A stretch of DNA of 64,000 bases. Origin: Aquilaria yunnanensis. Taxonomy: Eukaryota > Streptophyta > Magnoliopsida > Malvales > Thymelaeaceae. The notes below the pieces were generated by a model, which was not told where the DNA came from, searched no databases, and saw only the letters and a program-made list of their open reading frames with translations. Positions 11,155-21,401 of this stretch are shown here, piece after piece; position 1 is the stretch's first letter, and each line of letters opens with the position of its first letter. Made by a program: the position numbers and the translations under genes. Location: assembly GCA_039654915.1 (NCBI GenBank), contig CM077593.1, positions 55,310,501 through 55,374,500 on the forward strand. The letters are read 5' to 3'.

Positions 11155-12105
11155 TTGGCGAATTCGAAAACATATACCAAGGTGCTAGACCATCCGAGCA
11201 TCTCAGTGCTGAGCATGATGACCTCGGGAACGGGGTGGAAAGAACCAATAAAAGGATACCTCGCAAAGAATTTGCTCCCCGAAGACCTCGGTGATGCTGT
11301 AAGACTGCGAAGACACCCCGGAAGATTCTCCTTGATTGGCAAAGAGTTATACCAACAGGGATATGCGAATCCGCTGGAGAGATGCGTGGCTGAAAAGGAT
11401 ACTGAAACGATCCTTGAAAAGGTCCACAAAGGCATTTGTGGTTCACACGCTGGAACTGATGCCCTCACAACAGTGTTACTTCGCCAGGGATACTTCTGGC
11501 CTACCCTGAGATGGGACGCAAGACAATTTGTCCGGAAAAGCGGTTGCCGCCAGAGACATGCAAAAATCCAGAGGACATCCTCGGAAACGGTAACTTCGGT
11601 AGACTATCCTTGGCCCTTCGCGGTCTGGGGCATAGACCTCGGAGGCGTGAAATCCTGCGTGGTAGCAGTGGACTATTTCTCAAATTGGGTAGAGGCAGAA
11701 CGACTGGCAACTATCTTGGCGAAAGAAGTGCAGAAGTTCGTATGGAAGAACATCGTATGTAGATTCAGCATACCGAGGGCGCCGGTAGCTGATAACGGAT
11801 CCCAGTTCATAGGCAAAGGATTCCAAGAATTCATCACTGACCTCGGAGTAAAAATGCACTTCGCCCCAGTAGCTCACCCCCAAAGCAACGGGCAGGTGGA
11901 AGTATCGAGCAGGACCATAAAAGATGGCCTGAAAAAGAGACCAGGGGAAGCCAAGGGGAAATGGCCGGCAGAACTCCAAAGTGTATTATGGAGTTACCGA
12001 ACGACCCCCCGAAAAGTCGCAGGAGAGACTCTTTTCTCACTCGACTTCGGAACAGGGGCCATTATCCCAGTAGAGATAGGTCAACCTCCAGTACTGGTGA
12101 ACTGA
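11155..12105 (+). pseudogene. Tat1 integrase, near-complete but defective
   Basis: A 316-residue open frame. The N-terminal zinc finger has both His (HKGICGSH) but the Cys pair is altered (KSGCRQRH where Tat2 has KCGNCQRH). The catalytic core keeps D (VWGIDL), D (ADNGSQF) and E (SNGQVEVS), the DDE residues that insert cDNA. About 10 residues after GIDL are missing compared with Tat2. The frame ends at PPVLVN before the C-terminal domain. Confidence 0.85.
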
Positions 12106-12400
12106 TGAGCGTGGTAACGACCTCGGTCTAAGAACCAATCTCGATCTTGCGGCCCAACACGGAGAAATGGCCATCATGCCCAACTGAGAAGTCAAGAAGG
12201 GAGACCTCGTTCTCCGAAAGGCTGACTTCGCACCCCGCGGGCCACCCCATGGCGTATTTCACCCAAACTGGGAAGGACCCTATCCGGTTCTCGCCGAAGT
12301 ACGAAAAGGTGTGTACAAGCTTGGCGACGCCAAAGGCGTAGAATTGAAGAACACTCAGCATTCAAACGCCTTGAGAAAAGTTTCTACGCTTAAGGTTAAG
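12106..12400 (+). pseudogene. Tat1 integrase C-terminal remnant
   Basis: Frameshifted remains of the integrase C-terminal region. They align with the intact part of Tat2 at 45490-45900 (GDLVLRKAEF then the GPYLVLTEV motif). Here the matching bases are at about 12195-12350 in more than one frame. Confidence 0.65.
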
Positions 12401-12520
12401 CGGAGGAGTTATGATTGCACAGAATGGCCTTGAGAAAAGTACTTAAGTGTACAGAGATTGTGCAAGAAAGAGTCCCGCAAAGAAGCTCGCCATGATAAAG
12501 CGTAGATATGACTTTCCGAA

Positions 12521-12915
12521 GTCCCTTGAGCCATCACACTCGGGAAAGATGGAAAACAAAAATCTCGCAGAAGTACTCGCCATACCCAACGCTAAGATAA
12601 TTCTCCGAACTCCCTTGAGCGAACATGCTCGGGAAAATGGAAGTAAAAAATCTCTCGAAAGGTTTTCCGAAGTCCCTTGAGCAAACATGCTCGGGACACC
12701 TGGAAAAACAAAAATTTGACTGAAGGTTTTCCGGAGTCCCTTGAGCGATCATGTTCGGGACAAATTGGAAATACAGAAGCCTGCAAAAAGACTTAGTCAA
12801 GTTTTTTCAGAATCTCCCAAATGTCTCTTGAGTAAACGCACTCGGGACAAAGGAAGGTAAAAAAGTTTCTTTGATTGCAGGTCTTCCGAAGTCTCTTGAG
12901 CGAACGTGTTCGGGG
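12521..12915 (+). repeat. Array of six hairpin repeats between pol and aORF
   Basis: Six copies of a 25-bp motif of the form GTCCCTTGAGCGAACATGCT followed by CGGGA, at 12521, 12611, 12671, 12734, 12823 and 12891, spaced 60-90 bp. The core GAGC-N6-GCTC can form a hairpin. One copy is in Tat2 near 45985. A variant is in Tat4 near 61410, where the arms are GACC and GGTC. The array lies where sense pol and antisense aORF converge. Confidence 0.75.
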
Positions 12916-13049
12916 AAATAGAAATAGAGAAACTTGAAGAAACACTTAGCCAAAAAAATCTTCATTAAGAGCAAAGCTGCCTTACAATAAAGAAGTGCCC
13001 AAAGAAGGAGTACAGAATAAGGGAAGGAAAAGGGGGGCCCTAAAAAAGC

Positions 13050-15453
13050 CTAAGGGTTCCCGGCGTCCTGAGAGCCACTCGTTTGTCCACCCTTTTCCGC
13101 CACCTTCCGCGCTGGAATTGAAGGAGGAAGATTCAGATGTTCGATCTTGGACCATTTCCACCGAGGTCCCCCAGGAATATTTAGACCCTCTAGAAAAGAG
13201 ACGTCCAGACCTGGGAACCTCTGGAGAACTTGGTGCCGAGCGAGACAGAAGCCGTCCTGAAATGCGACCTTGTTCATTTGATCAGACTTGTTCTTCTTAA
13301 GCTCAAGGTCGTCGAGCTCGTCCTTCAGATCCTCGACCTCCTCTTCCAGCACCTTTATCCGCTCCTCCCCCTTCGGCACCTTCTTTAAAGACTGGACCTC
13401 GGCTTGAAGGGCTTTCTTCTCAGACAGGAGTGTGACTATGATATTCTCTTTTCTTGCCTTGTCTTGAAGAAGGTCTTGGTTTGCAGCAAGCAGCCCCGCC
13501 ACATCATTACGGAGGTCGGCAATCTTCCGGGAAGAGTCCGCCATCAAGAATTCCTTCTCCTTTCGGAATCCCTCCCGAATGATGGCAGCTTCCTCCTTCG
13601 CAGCATTTGCCAGCTGCTGGTTCTTGGCGGTCAATTCCGAGCACGTCGCTTTCGCCTTTCCTAGGGCTTCTAAGGCCAAAGCTCGGAATGCCGTCTGCTT
13701 GGCTACCCGAACTCAGAGAAAGCCGGCATACCCCAGCAGCTGCAAAGAAGATCAAACGCAAGGTCAGTAAGAGCCAAACACTTAGGATAAAATTGAAGGA
13801 GAAGAGCTGTGAAGGATATACCTGAGCAGCATGCTCGGTGATCTTCGCAGCGAGGGTGTTATCCTCCGGATGCGCCGCCGCTATAGCCTTGAAGGAGGCC
13901 TCGGTGAGCACCCCCTTCGCAATTTTCTTGGCCATTTCGGGACAGTCCCCGGAGTACAAGTTCATGTCCTCCGTGAATGTCCAGAAAGGCTCCTTCGGTA
14001 TCTTCCCTTGCGGGACTTTGGCATCACGGCGGGCCTTCGCCTCCGCGTGTTCAGAAGCCCAGTTCGGGGTAAGTAGCTCCCCTGCAGGGCGAAAAAGAGA
14101 AGCAGGTCAGAAACGAAGGCCATTCCAGAAAAAACAAAGGAAAAACACTTTGCCTGGAAACAAACCTGGCGGGACCTCGACAACAACGTCCTCGGCCTCC
14201 TTGGCCGAAGTGCCCTTGCCCTTCCGCTTGCGCCGCTCCTCGGCAGAAGGTACTTCTACCACTACATCAAGGAGGGCCTGCGACGCAGTAGGACTTTGAG
14301 GAAGGATGTCGGGTTGAGGGACCTCGGAAGCAGCAGCCTCAGACGCCGGAATTTCGGCTGTCCCAGGCTCCTCGGCAGTCTCCTTGGAAATTTCTTCTAG
14401 AGGAACCTGAGTAACTCTCTTTGCCCGTTTTCCCGAAGGACCCGCGCCAGTAGACTTCCGCCTTCGGGAAGCCGCCTTCTTCGTCTGATCGTCCTTCTCC
14501 CCTTAGCCGAAGAAGAGGGACTTGTAATAGGCGGCAGTGTCGTCGCCCATCTCTGAAACACGAGAGAAACATCAGCGTAAGTCCGAGGAAAAAGTAGCAA
14601 AGGAGTAGAAGACAACTCACTTTCGGCAAGCGTCTCAAAAGAAATCTCCTCCTTAAGAAGCTTGACCAACCAGGAATCCTTCCCGGCGATGGCAGGAGCT
14701 GGCATCCCGAGGTCAGTCTCGTGCTCCTTTACCACCTTTAGTTCCCGAAGGACCTCTTCGGTCATCAACTTCCAGTTGATTGGAAAAGGGTAAAGGGCGC
14801 GCGGAGAGACCTCGGGATCCCAGTCAGAAACAGCCCGAATCCGGGCGTCAAAATCCGCGAACACGGGAGCCAACTCTGGGGTCAGCAGCATCCACGGATC
14901 AGCAACGTCCGCATCCAGTGTGCCCTGAGCCCATTCGGTCGGAACGTAAGACCAGGCCTCAGCCTTCTTCATGAAGAAGAACTTCTGTTGCCACCCCCGC
15001 CAGCTATCCTTAGTGGCGAAGGTGAACATGAATTTCTTGCTCCCGGACCCCCGAGGTAGCATGAAATAGAAGCCACCCTTCGGGACCACAGAGAGCTTGT
15101 AGTACTGCATAAAAATCCTGAAATGGGGTCCTATCCCGAAGACGCCACACATGCACAGGAAGGCGTTAAAATAGCAGTACGAGTTCGGGGGAAGCTGGTT
15201 CACCGCAATACCATGAAATTGGCAGAACTCGCACACCATCTTCGGGGGGGGGATACCGAAGACCGGCCTTCAGTTGGGCTCGGAAAACGGTAACCTCCTT
15301 TCTATGGTTTGAAAATGCATAATGGCTAGAACGAGGCAGCCTGGTAACAGCGTAAGAGGGAAGAAAGAATTTTTTCTTCCACCTCTCTAACTTCTCAGGG
15401 GTGGTGCAGCAAGGATGGGCTAAAAGAGGCAGCTAGCTCTCAGGAATGGGCAT
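13050..15453 (-). pseudogene. aORF of Tat1: spliced antisense gene, broken
   Basis: Four exons on the minus strand: 15453-14621, 14552-14166, 14081-13822 and 13739-13050. The introns are 14553-14620 (68 bp), 14082-14165 (84 bp) and 13740-13821 (82 bp), all GT...AG. Exon 1 carries a conserved domain with FCQFHGIAVNQLPPNS, KGGFYFMLPRGSGSKKF and SWRGWQQKFFF, which resembles the plant family annotated as 'putative gypsy type transposon'. Exon 2 is a basic, low-complexity linker. Exon 3 has EPFWTFTEDMNLYSGD. Exon 4 is a long charged coiled coil ending with DQMNKVAFQDGFCLARHQVL. Lesions: TAG at codon 7, an extra base in the C-run at 15244-15252, TAA in exon 2. Biochemical function unknown. Confidence 0.8.
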
Positions 15454-15700
15454 TTTCGACATAAAAATGAGTTTGAAAACGGAACAAAACAGTTTCCAGA
15501 GAAAAACTCAGAAGAACACAGAGATCAAAACGCGCTGGCAAACAAAAACCCACCGAAAGATTTGCCAAAATCTGAGGACGCCGTCGTGAAAGTTGGCTGG
15601 AAAAAGGCTCTGATTACGGAAGCTCCGTCACAGAAAGCAAGAAAAAATGCAAGAACAGAGGCAAAACAGAGAAAAGAGCGAAAGGAACTTATGATGGAAT

Positions 15701-15714
15701 GGGCTATTTATATG
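15701..15714 (-). promoter_or_regulatory. TATA box of Tat1 aORF
   Basis: CATATAAATAGCCC on the minus strand, about 250 bp upstream of the aORF ATG at 15453. TATA boxes lie at matching distances in Tat2 (53098-53107) and Tat3 (29038-29047). The leader between TATA and ATG has conserved blocks, such as TTTGGCAAA then GGTGGGTTT. Confidence 0.65.
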
Positions 15715-16058
15715 TCAGAAGTGGGTAACCGAAACATCATCATAAGTGCCCTTTGGAGGCGAACCGTCGCCGCAACTGCTCTCTGCACCTGAAAAGGCGC
15801 GCCCTCTATATCAGACGTGACTCTCCTCCAATGGAAAAGCACCACGTGTCAACCGCTGCGTAAAAATGGGGCCCACGTCCTCCAAGCGTCCCTTGAAATT
15901 CGGGACACGTCCCCTGATTGGGACACGTCTTCTGATATCCCTAGAAAACTGGGGCGCACCGCTCAGACTGACACGCTTGGCCAAACAGACCTGCAGAAAC
16001 AAAGAGCAGGCCACCTTGAGAACGCCAAGAGACAGGCTATGACCGAACAGCCCATGAC

Positions 16059-16340
16059 CTTCGGGCAAGAGGTGTATCTTCGGCACAGGGTCCGCCTCGA
16101 AGGCACCAAAGAACGGGCCAAGGCCGAAGAGCCCGTGATTTTCGGGCAAAAGGTCTATCTTCGGTACAAGGTTATCCTATTTCCCCTCGCCACGAAGACA
16201 CCAAGAGATAGCCTGTGACTTCGGGCAGAAGGTGTATCTTCGGTACACGGACAGCCTATCTTCTCGCGCCTCGAGCACGCAAAAAGGACTGCCCATCGCT
16301 TCAGGCAGAAGAAGGCGTCTTCGGCGCAGATATCACAACC
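16059..16340 (+). repeat. Four tandem ~80-bp repeats in Tat1 3' region
   Basis: Units begin at about 16059, 16140, 16219 and 16299 with CTTCGGGCAGAAGGTGTATC and related forms. They lie between the aORF promoter and the polypurine tract. Tat2 has only one comparable unit near 53415. Hypervariable 3' regions with tandem repeats are known for this lineage and can seed satellites. Bases 15720-16058 hold no other recognisable feature. Confidence 0.7.
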
Positions 16341-16387
16341 ACAGGACCCGAAAACTGGTGAACCGAAGTTTCTCACTTCGGCTTTTC

Positions 16388-16398
16388 GGAGGGGGGCC
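16388..16398 (+). other. Tat1 polypurine tract
   Basis: GGAGGGGGGCC, two bases before the 3' LTR start. This is the plus-strand primer for reverse transcription. Tat2, Tat3 and Tat4 have equivalent G-runs in the same place. Confidence 0.85.
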
Positions 16399-16400
16399 TG

Positions 16401-17371
16401 TGATAGCCAAAGGCTAACGCCTCCTCGGTAGTAACTCCGCGCCAGAATTTTGGCCGAGGAGTCTGACGTCACCCAAGAGAGGATCTTTTTATGGACCTCG
16501 GAAGGTGCGAAGTCAAACACTATGAGCTCGAGACTTCGGTAGCTCGTCAGGAATTGCGAGGACAACATCATCTCCATCGAGGGGCTAAACTGACCGTCTT
16601 CGGGTAAGGGAGCCATCTCTCTGAAGCAAGGGAGAATCTCCCCGAAGGAAGAGGCCCCAAAGAGGTCTTCCCCGAAGAAGAAACACCTGAACAAGGGAAT
16701 CCCCGAACTATGGATGTGACTCCCGAAGAAGGTGTTCATCAAGGCCGCTCCCAGAATTATGGGATAGATCCCGAAGGAGGTGCTCGCACCGAAGGACGGA
16801 TAGAATCCGAAGAGGGTGCACGCACCGAAGGGCGACCACGCCCGGGGGACCTCGGGAGTACGGTATGAGCATTTAAGGAGCCTCTGACATGTCGCCCACA
16901 AACCCTACACATCACATCTGAACGGTGAAATGACACGCCGCAGCCGCCCCAGTCTTGACACAACCCATCCGGGTCCAGGGCTAAAAGAGGTTGCAAACGG
17001 CTGCCTGTCCCCTAGGTCCAAAGAGACAGATCAAATCCGACCGAACACGTGTCATGATCTGAACGGACCAGCTACTCCTATAAATACTAGGAAATGGGAC
17101 TGGGCAAAGGATGGGGCATTTTCCTCTCTCTGAGAAAACACAAAACAGGCAAGACACTTGATCCCTTAGTGTTCTTCCTCCACCTTCACTCAGAAAACTG
17201 ACTTGGGCGTCGGAGGGTCCTCCCCGGAAAAGCAAACCGGGGACCTCCTAACCTCTTCTTTGAGCTTTTCAGGCACACTCAGCTGGGAAACCTGAGCTCC
17301 AGGCACTCGCCTCCCCAGGAAGTCTCTCCACCTGTCAACATGACAGCAAACAAAGATGCCTTGGGGCATCA
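16401..17371 (+). repeat. Tat1 3' LTR
   Basis: 971 bp, TGATAGCC to GGGGCATCA, followed by ACCTG (17372-17376), the copy of the target duplication. G-box at 17046-17051, TATA at 17078-17087. The terminal 32-nt gag start frame (ATG at 17340) is kept. Confidence 0.93.
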
Positions 17372-17376
17372 ACCTG

Positions 17377-17530
17377 AACCACACAAAAAGGACATCTAAA
17401 GCCAAAGAGATCCCCAAAATACTGCAACTACTTCTGAACCAGTGATAACTCTGAAATCGCGACTTTGAAGCTAAATTGGACCTCCTTAACGTGAAAAATG
17501 GGTTTCATGGTCTTCATATGATTTCCAGAT
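17377..17530 (-). repeat. G1 3' LTR, inner part
   Basis: Continues the G1 3' LTR after Tat1. It matches 22067-22213 and ends at the shared ATTTCCAGAT. To its right begins G1 internal sequence. I see no obvious polypurine tract next to it. Confidence 0.8.
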
Positions 17531-17584
17531 CCAGATGTTAGCTTTCGAATGAATCAAGAATTACTCAATTCCGATCTGTTTATC

Positions 17585-19537
17585 TCAATATATGATTTTT
17601 CTACCAGAACATCGCCGATCTGTCAAAATCCAAGCTTGAAGTGCACTAGTGAGCTCCTTAGCCTTCTTCCTTGTCAATGGTCCATTAGTCATCTTCAATG
17701 GATCCTTGTAATCCTTGGTTGTACCTTCTTTGATCGTATCAGCTCCCCCCTCCTTAGAAGGATTCATCCTCGAATCGAAACCTGCATTAGAAAAGGGAAT
17801 TGAATCAATAACTATGAAATGATCAACACATAAGCACTTACCTTTCACATAAGCACCAATAGCATGGAATGCTTGTGTATGGTGTTTTAATCTTCTGGAA
17901 AACCTGAACCAATATCCAAACACAATTGTAATTTTGATACCTCCAGGGTCAAAAACAAAGTTAGAAACAATTAGCACAAAAAATCTGAAACTTTGCACAA
18001 TTTTCATCTTAACTCTAGGCATCACTTTCATTGCCTTTCCCATCTCAAAAACATTATTCCCATAACTAGGAAAGGTGTTGGAATAATTTACCTTAGGGAT
18101 GTTGTATGCACTAAAAAAAAATGGACCTAAACTCACACAAGTGTTATAGTTATGAAAAACACAAGTTATGCATGTCAAGACAGTAGTTTGCATAGGCCAT
18201 TCAACCAAACAAGAATTGAACACAATGTGGCCTAAAATAATAACCAAACTAGGATGCATGAATTTCACAAAAATCCTAAGCATTTTAAATAAAACAAGAT
18301 TGGAGTAGATAGGATTAAGTGAAATCAATTCAATAGCAAACTTATTTTTGCATGTATATGCACAACAATGCATGAAATTTGTGAATGAAATGTGACACAA
18401 AACAAAGGACTCAACATACCTCCTTAAAAGGCTGAATTTAAAACCAGAATTTTCACTCAAAATAAAAACTTTCAGGTTTGGACATAAAGCAAAAGGATTA
18501 ATGCTCAAAAGTTTGTGTAATGCATGTGTAATGGCAAAAAAATGCTTGCTGGAAATTAAAGATTGACTCACAAAAATGGGTTGAACATGAATGTAAATCA
18601 AAGAAGTTTGTAATGCATGTGTAAGAACAAATTTATGCATGCAAAATTCCAAAGAAGAAGATTTAACTTGAGACAGAACAAAACAATGTGAGATGGATGC
18701 AAAACAAACAAATTCAAAAACAAAAGACACTAAAATAGATTTTTCCTTAGAGAAACTCAAGCAATTCCAAAGATGATTTGACAAAACCAAAGAATTAGAA
18801 GGCTTAAAACCATAGTTTGTCAAATTTCCATGCTTACTTCCTTCTCTTAATCTAGTTTCATGAAAACCATTTGTCAAAATAACATTGCAAGCAAACACAC
18901 ATTGTTTGAGATTTTCATGCAAAACTACATCAAATCTAGGTGTTAGGAAGAAATACATTATAGTTGATGGACTTAGTCTCCAAGTATCTTCCTTTGGAAC
19001 CACAGTTTTTTCACCTTTGCACTCAATGGCTTTGGTTGGAGTTGCATTAATTTCATCCCCTTGAAACATAGGATAAGAAACAATGTTAGGCAAACTTTTG
19101 CGTATGAAATCACTTGGACTTACCTCAAATTGTTCCTTCTCAACCTCCTTTGTTGTTTTAATGTGTGGGACATGGCTTAGAATATTAGGAACACCAACTT
19201 CTTGGATGGGCAGCAACTCACTTGATTCTTGAAGTTCATATCCACTTAAGTCCTGAAAAGAAGACAACACAACACTAGAAGAAGACTCCATTATGTTAGA
19301 TGAAAGTATGGCTTCTCTATAGGTCTTTCTCTCTTCACTCAGCTTAGGTTCATTCCACTCTTGTCTTCTCTCAACTTCGCACTCAATTTCTTCTCTCAGG
19401 AACTCTCTACTCTTCTTCCCCTCATGTTCACTCTTCTTACTTAATCTCTCGGTTGTTCTCTTGGCTTTCCCCTCATCACTCTTGCCCTCAACTTTCCCCT
19501 CTTTTTCTTTTCTCTCAAGCTCACTTTGAATTTTTCT
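17585..19537 (-). CDS. G1 long open region of unknown function, in frame with gag
   Basis: Open from 19537 to 17585 on the minus strand (568 codons from the ATG at 19291, about 650 from the gag stop). It shares the gag frame, separated only by the TAA at 19538-19540. The first 80 or so residues are a charged Lys/Glu/Arg linker. The middle, about 400 residues, is rich in Phe, His, Cys and Val, has recurring THAL segments, and matches no protease, RT, RNase H or integrase motif. The last 50 or so residues (DSRMNPSKEGGAD, then NGPLTRKKAKEL) are the typical C-terminal tail of a Ty3/gypsy polyprotein. The middle looks like replacement of pol by foreign or degenerate sequence that stayed open. G2 has the same tail at 62926-63100. 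I do not know its function. Confidence 0.65.
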   Translation of the reverse strand, partial: RKIQSELERKEKEGKVEGKSDEGKAKRTTERLSKKSEHEGKKSREFLREEIECEVERRQEWNEPKLSEERKTYREAILSSNIMESSSSVVLSSFQDLSGYELQESSELLPIQEVGVPNILSHVPHIKTTKEVEKEQFEVSPSDFIRKSLPNIVSYPMFQGDEINATPTKAIECKGEKTVVPKEDTWRLSPSTIMYFFLTPRFDVVLHENLKQCVFACNVILTNGFHETRLREGSKHGNLTNYGFKPSNSLVLSNHLWNCLSFSKEKSILVSFVFEFVCFASISHCFVLSQVKSSSLEFCMHKFVLTHALQTSLIYIHVQPIFVSQSLISSKHFFAITHALHKLLSINPFALCPNLKVFILSENSGFKFSLLRRYVESFVLCHISFTNFMHCCAYTCKNKFAIELISLNPIYSNLVLFKMLRIFVKFMHPSLVIILGHIVFNSCLVEWPMQTTVLTCITCVFHNYNTCVSLGPFFFSAYNIPKVNYSNTFPSYGNNVFEMGKAMKVMPRVKMKIVQSFRFFVLIVSNFVFDPGGIKITIVFGYWFRFSRRLKHHTQAFHAIGAYVKGKCLCVDHFIVIDSIPFSNAGFDSRMNPSKEGGADTIKEGTTKDYKDPLKMTNGPLTRKKAKELTSALQAWILTDRRCSGRKIIY

Positions 19538-20511
19538 TTAATCCTCCAAGACTTGTTGTGGTGAAAGTGGTACAAGCATGATTGACTTTTCTTGTTGAGA
19601 TTGAGACAAGTCTCCTTTTGTGGTCTCCATGTTTGGCTTGGGTACTTCTCCTACATCTTTGCTCCATGCTCCTCTCCATGTGGAAATTCCTCCTTGACAC
19701 ATCTTGGATGCCTTGGACCTTTTGATGATCCTCTCGGCCTTGGTGGCATAATAAAGCAAATCCTCCATGTTCAAATAAGGTGCCATTTCCACTTTGTTGG
19801 CAATCTCAGGATTCTGACCATTAATGAATCTAGCAATGGTGGTCTCCTCATCCTCCATGATGTTGGCTCGGGTCAAGGTCATCTCGAAGTCTTTGTAGTA
19901 GTCCTCCACACTACTTTGGCCTTGCACTAGCTTTTGAAGTTTGAGGCATTGAACTCTAGTGTAGCAGCTAGGCACAAATCTCCTCCTCATTAATGCTTTA
20001 AGGGCTCTCCATGTGTGTATGGCCTCCTCCTCATTCCTTCTCCTAGAAATAACATCCTGATTCCACCATACAAGAGCATAATTAGTGAACTCTATGGTAG
20101 CCAATTTAACCTTCTTTTCCTCAGAGTAATGATGGCAATCAAACACCATCTCAATCTTTTGCTCCTACTCCCAATATGCATCGGGATCACTCCTCCCTTG
20201 GAAAGGTGGAATGGTGAGTTTGATGGATTAAGGTTATGATCTTCTCTTGGCTCCCCCCTCCTTGGAAGCCCATGGTCATGCCAATGCCCTTCTTCCTCCT
20301 CGGATTCTTCTCTCCTTGGACCTCTCCTTGGTTGCAAGATGGGATTTGGTCTCCTTGGCAACCTCAAATCAATGTCCTCAATCCTCCCCATAAGTCTATT
20401 GAGAGTTTCTTGAAGCTCTCTCATGGTTGGCTCCTTATTGTTTTGAACTTCCATCCTCCTATCCTCCTGGCCCTCCATACTCCTGAAAATAACAAAGATC
20501 CTCACAAACAC
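19538..20511 (-). pseudogene. G1 gag, broken
   Basis: Ty3/gypsy gag of the Retrotrans_gag type: an N-terminal part (20460-20226) with LQETLNRLMGRIEDIDLRLP, then HHYSEEKKVKLATIEF, WWNQDV, RRRFVPSCY, QKLVQGQSSVEDYYKDFE. A frameshift of one base near 20222-20226 and a TAG for the expected Trp near 20168 break it. The TAA at 19538 separates it from the downstream region. There is no zinc knuckle before the stop. Confidence 0.8.
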
Positions 20512-21387
20512 TCACCTCACATGTTTCACTCAAAAGATGAACACTCAAGCACTCAATTTGTTAGTGAGATATTGCTATTTAAAGAGTTCTCAAAAGTTCT
20601 AGGAAAACTATCCTCAAAGCACAGAAGAAAACTTGAATTTTTGAAGAACTATTTGACTCCAAAAGAGGTGGGCTAAACAAGCTTTAAAAGACTCTAGGAA
20701 GCCCTTGTAATTGCTGATTACAAGAACCACAAAGAAAGCTTTTTGGCTCAAAAACAATGTGAAAGGTTTTTGGGGCGCAAAACTTTTAACACTTTTGAGA
20801 AAAACTTCTTTCCTTTTGCAAGCTCTTTTCTTTATTCTTTTCTTTTCTTTTCTTTGTTCTTTTCTATTTTCTCTCTCTATTTTTTTTGCTCTTTCTTTTT
20901 TTTTTTGCTTGCTGTTTTGATGCTAAACAAACATTCTCCTTGAAATTCCTTGCTGCCAAAGACAAAAAGTCAGTTTTCAATTTGGCCAAAACAAGAAACT
21001 ATTGAAACTTGCACAATTTTGAAACAACTTTTGATACCGAAACTTCCTCAACTTGGATCCTTCTTTTTTTGGTGTTTTCTTGACTCTAGGATGCTGGAAA
21101 CAATGAAAACAAAAGAGATTAATATGGCTGGGTACAAAACAGAAAGATAAGAATTGAACAAGAAGAAACGAATTGAAACCGAGAACACTAGACAACATGG
21201 ATTGACTTCTTTTTCTTATTTTTTGTGATTTTCGGACACGAACAAGGATGGAATAAAAAGGGACAGACCTGAAACAAGACGAAAAAGGATTAAAACAGAG
21301 GATTAAGACATGAAATTACTGGAAAAAATTTAAAGAAAAATGCAGAGAAACAAGAACACAAAGATATGTCCTTCAATGGAACTTGTC
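20512..21387 (-). other. G1 5' leader with purine-rich stretch
   Basis: The untranslated leader between primer site and gag. It includes a T/C-rich stretch at about 20815-20915 (A/G-rich on the coding strand, with AAAAG-like repeats). Short open frames here are low-complexity and not credible genes. Confidence 0.6.
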
Positions 21388-21400
21388 GCTCTGATACCAA
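21388..21400 (-). other. G1 primer binding site, initiator Met tRNA type
   Basis: The minus strand reads TTGGTATCAGAGC directly beside the 5' LTR end at 21402. The same site follows the G2 LTR at 63944. It fixes the element's direction. Confidence 0.85.
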
Positions 21401-21401
21401 C

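Larger units (their letters stand above)
6411..17371 (+). mobile_element. Tat1: full-length but defective Tat-lineage Ty3/gypsy element
   Basis: A complete 10.96-kb insertion with LTRs at 6411-7380 and 16401-17371, flanked by ACCTG at 6406-6410 and 17372-17376. The order is LTR, primer site, gag, protease, RT, RNase H, archaeal-type RNase H, integrase, hairpin repeats, antisense aORF, tandem repeats, polypurine tract, LTR. By eye the two LTRs differ by about two dozen substitutions (near 2.5%), mostly transitions, so insertion is fairly recent. The coding part is much more damaged than that, including loss of the RT active site. Confidence 0.93.

Noticed and set aside
12521..12915. CRISPR-like array
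   Set aside because: Repeat units are imperfect and unevenly spaced, and spacers resemble each other; the context is a plant retrotransposon.
13050..13679. Stand-alone host coiled-coil gene
   Set aside because: The same frame recurs in all four Tat elements as the last exon of the aORF, always between pol and the 3' LTR.
17585..19291. Host gene interrupted or captured within G1
   Set aside because: Its frame is continuous with gag and its C-terminus is a gypsy polyprotein tail, so it belongs to the element; origin of the middle part remains open.
20815..20915. Transmembrane-like frame rich in Phe and Leu
   Set aside because: It is the translation of a T/C-rich low-complexity tract in the G1 leader.
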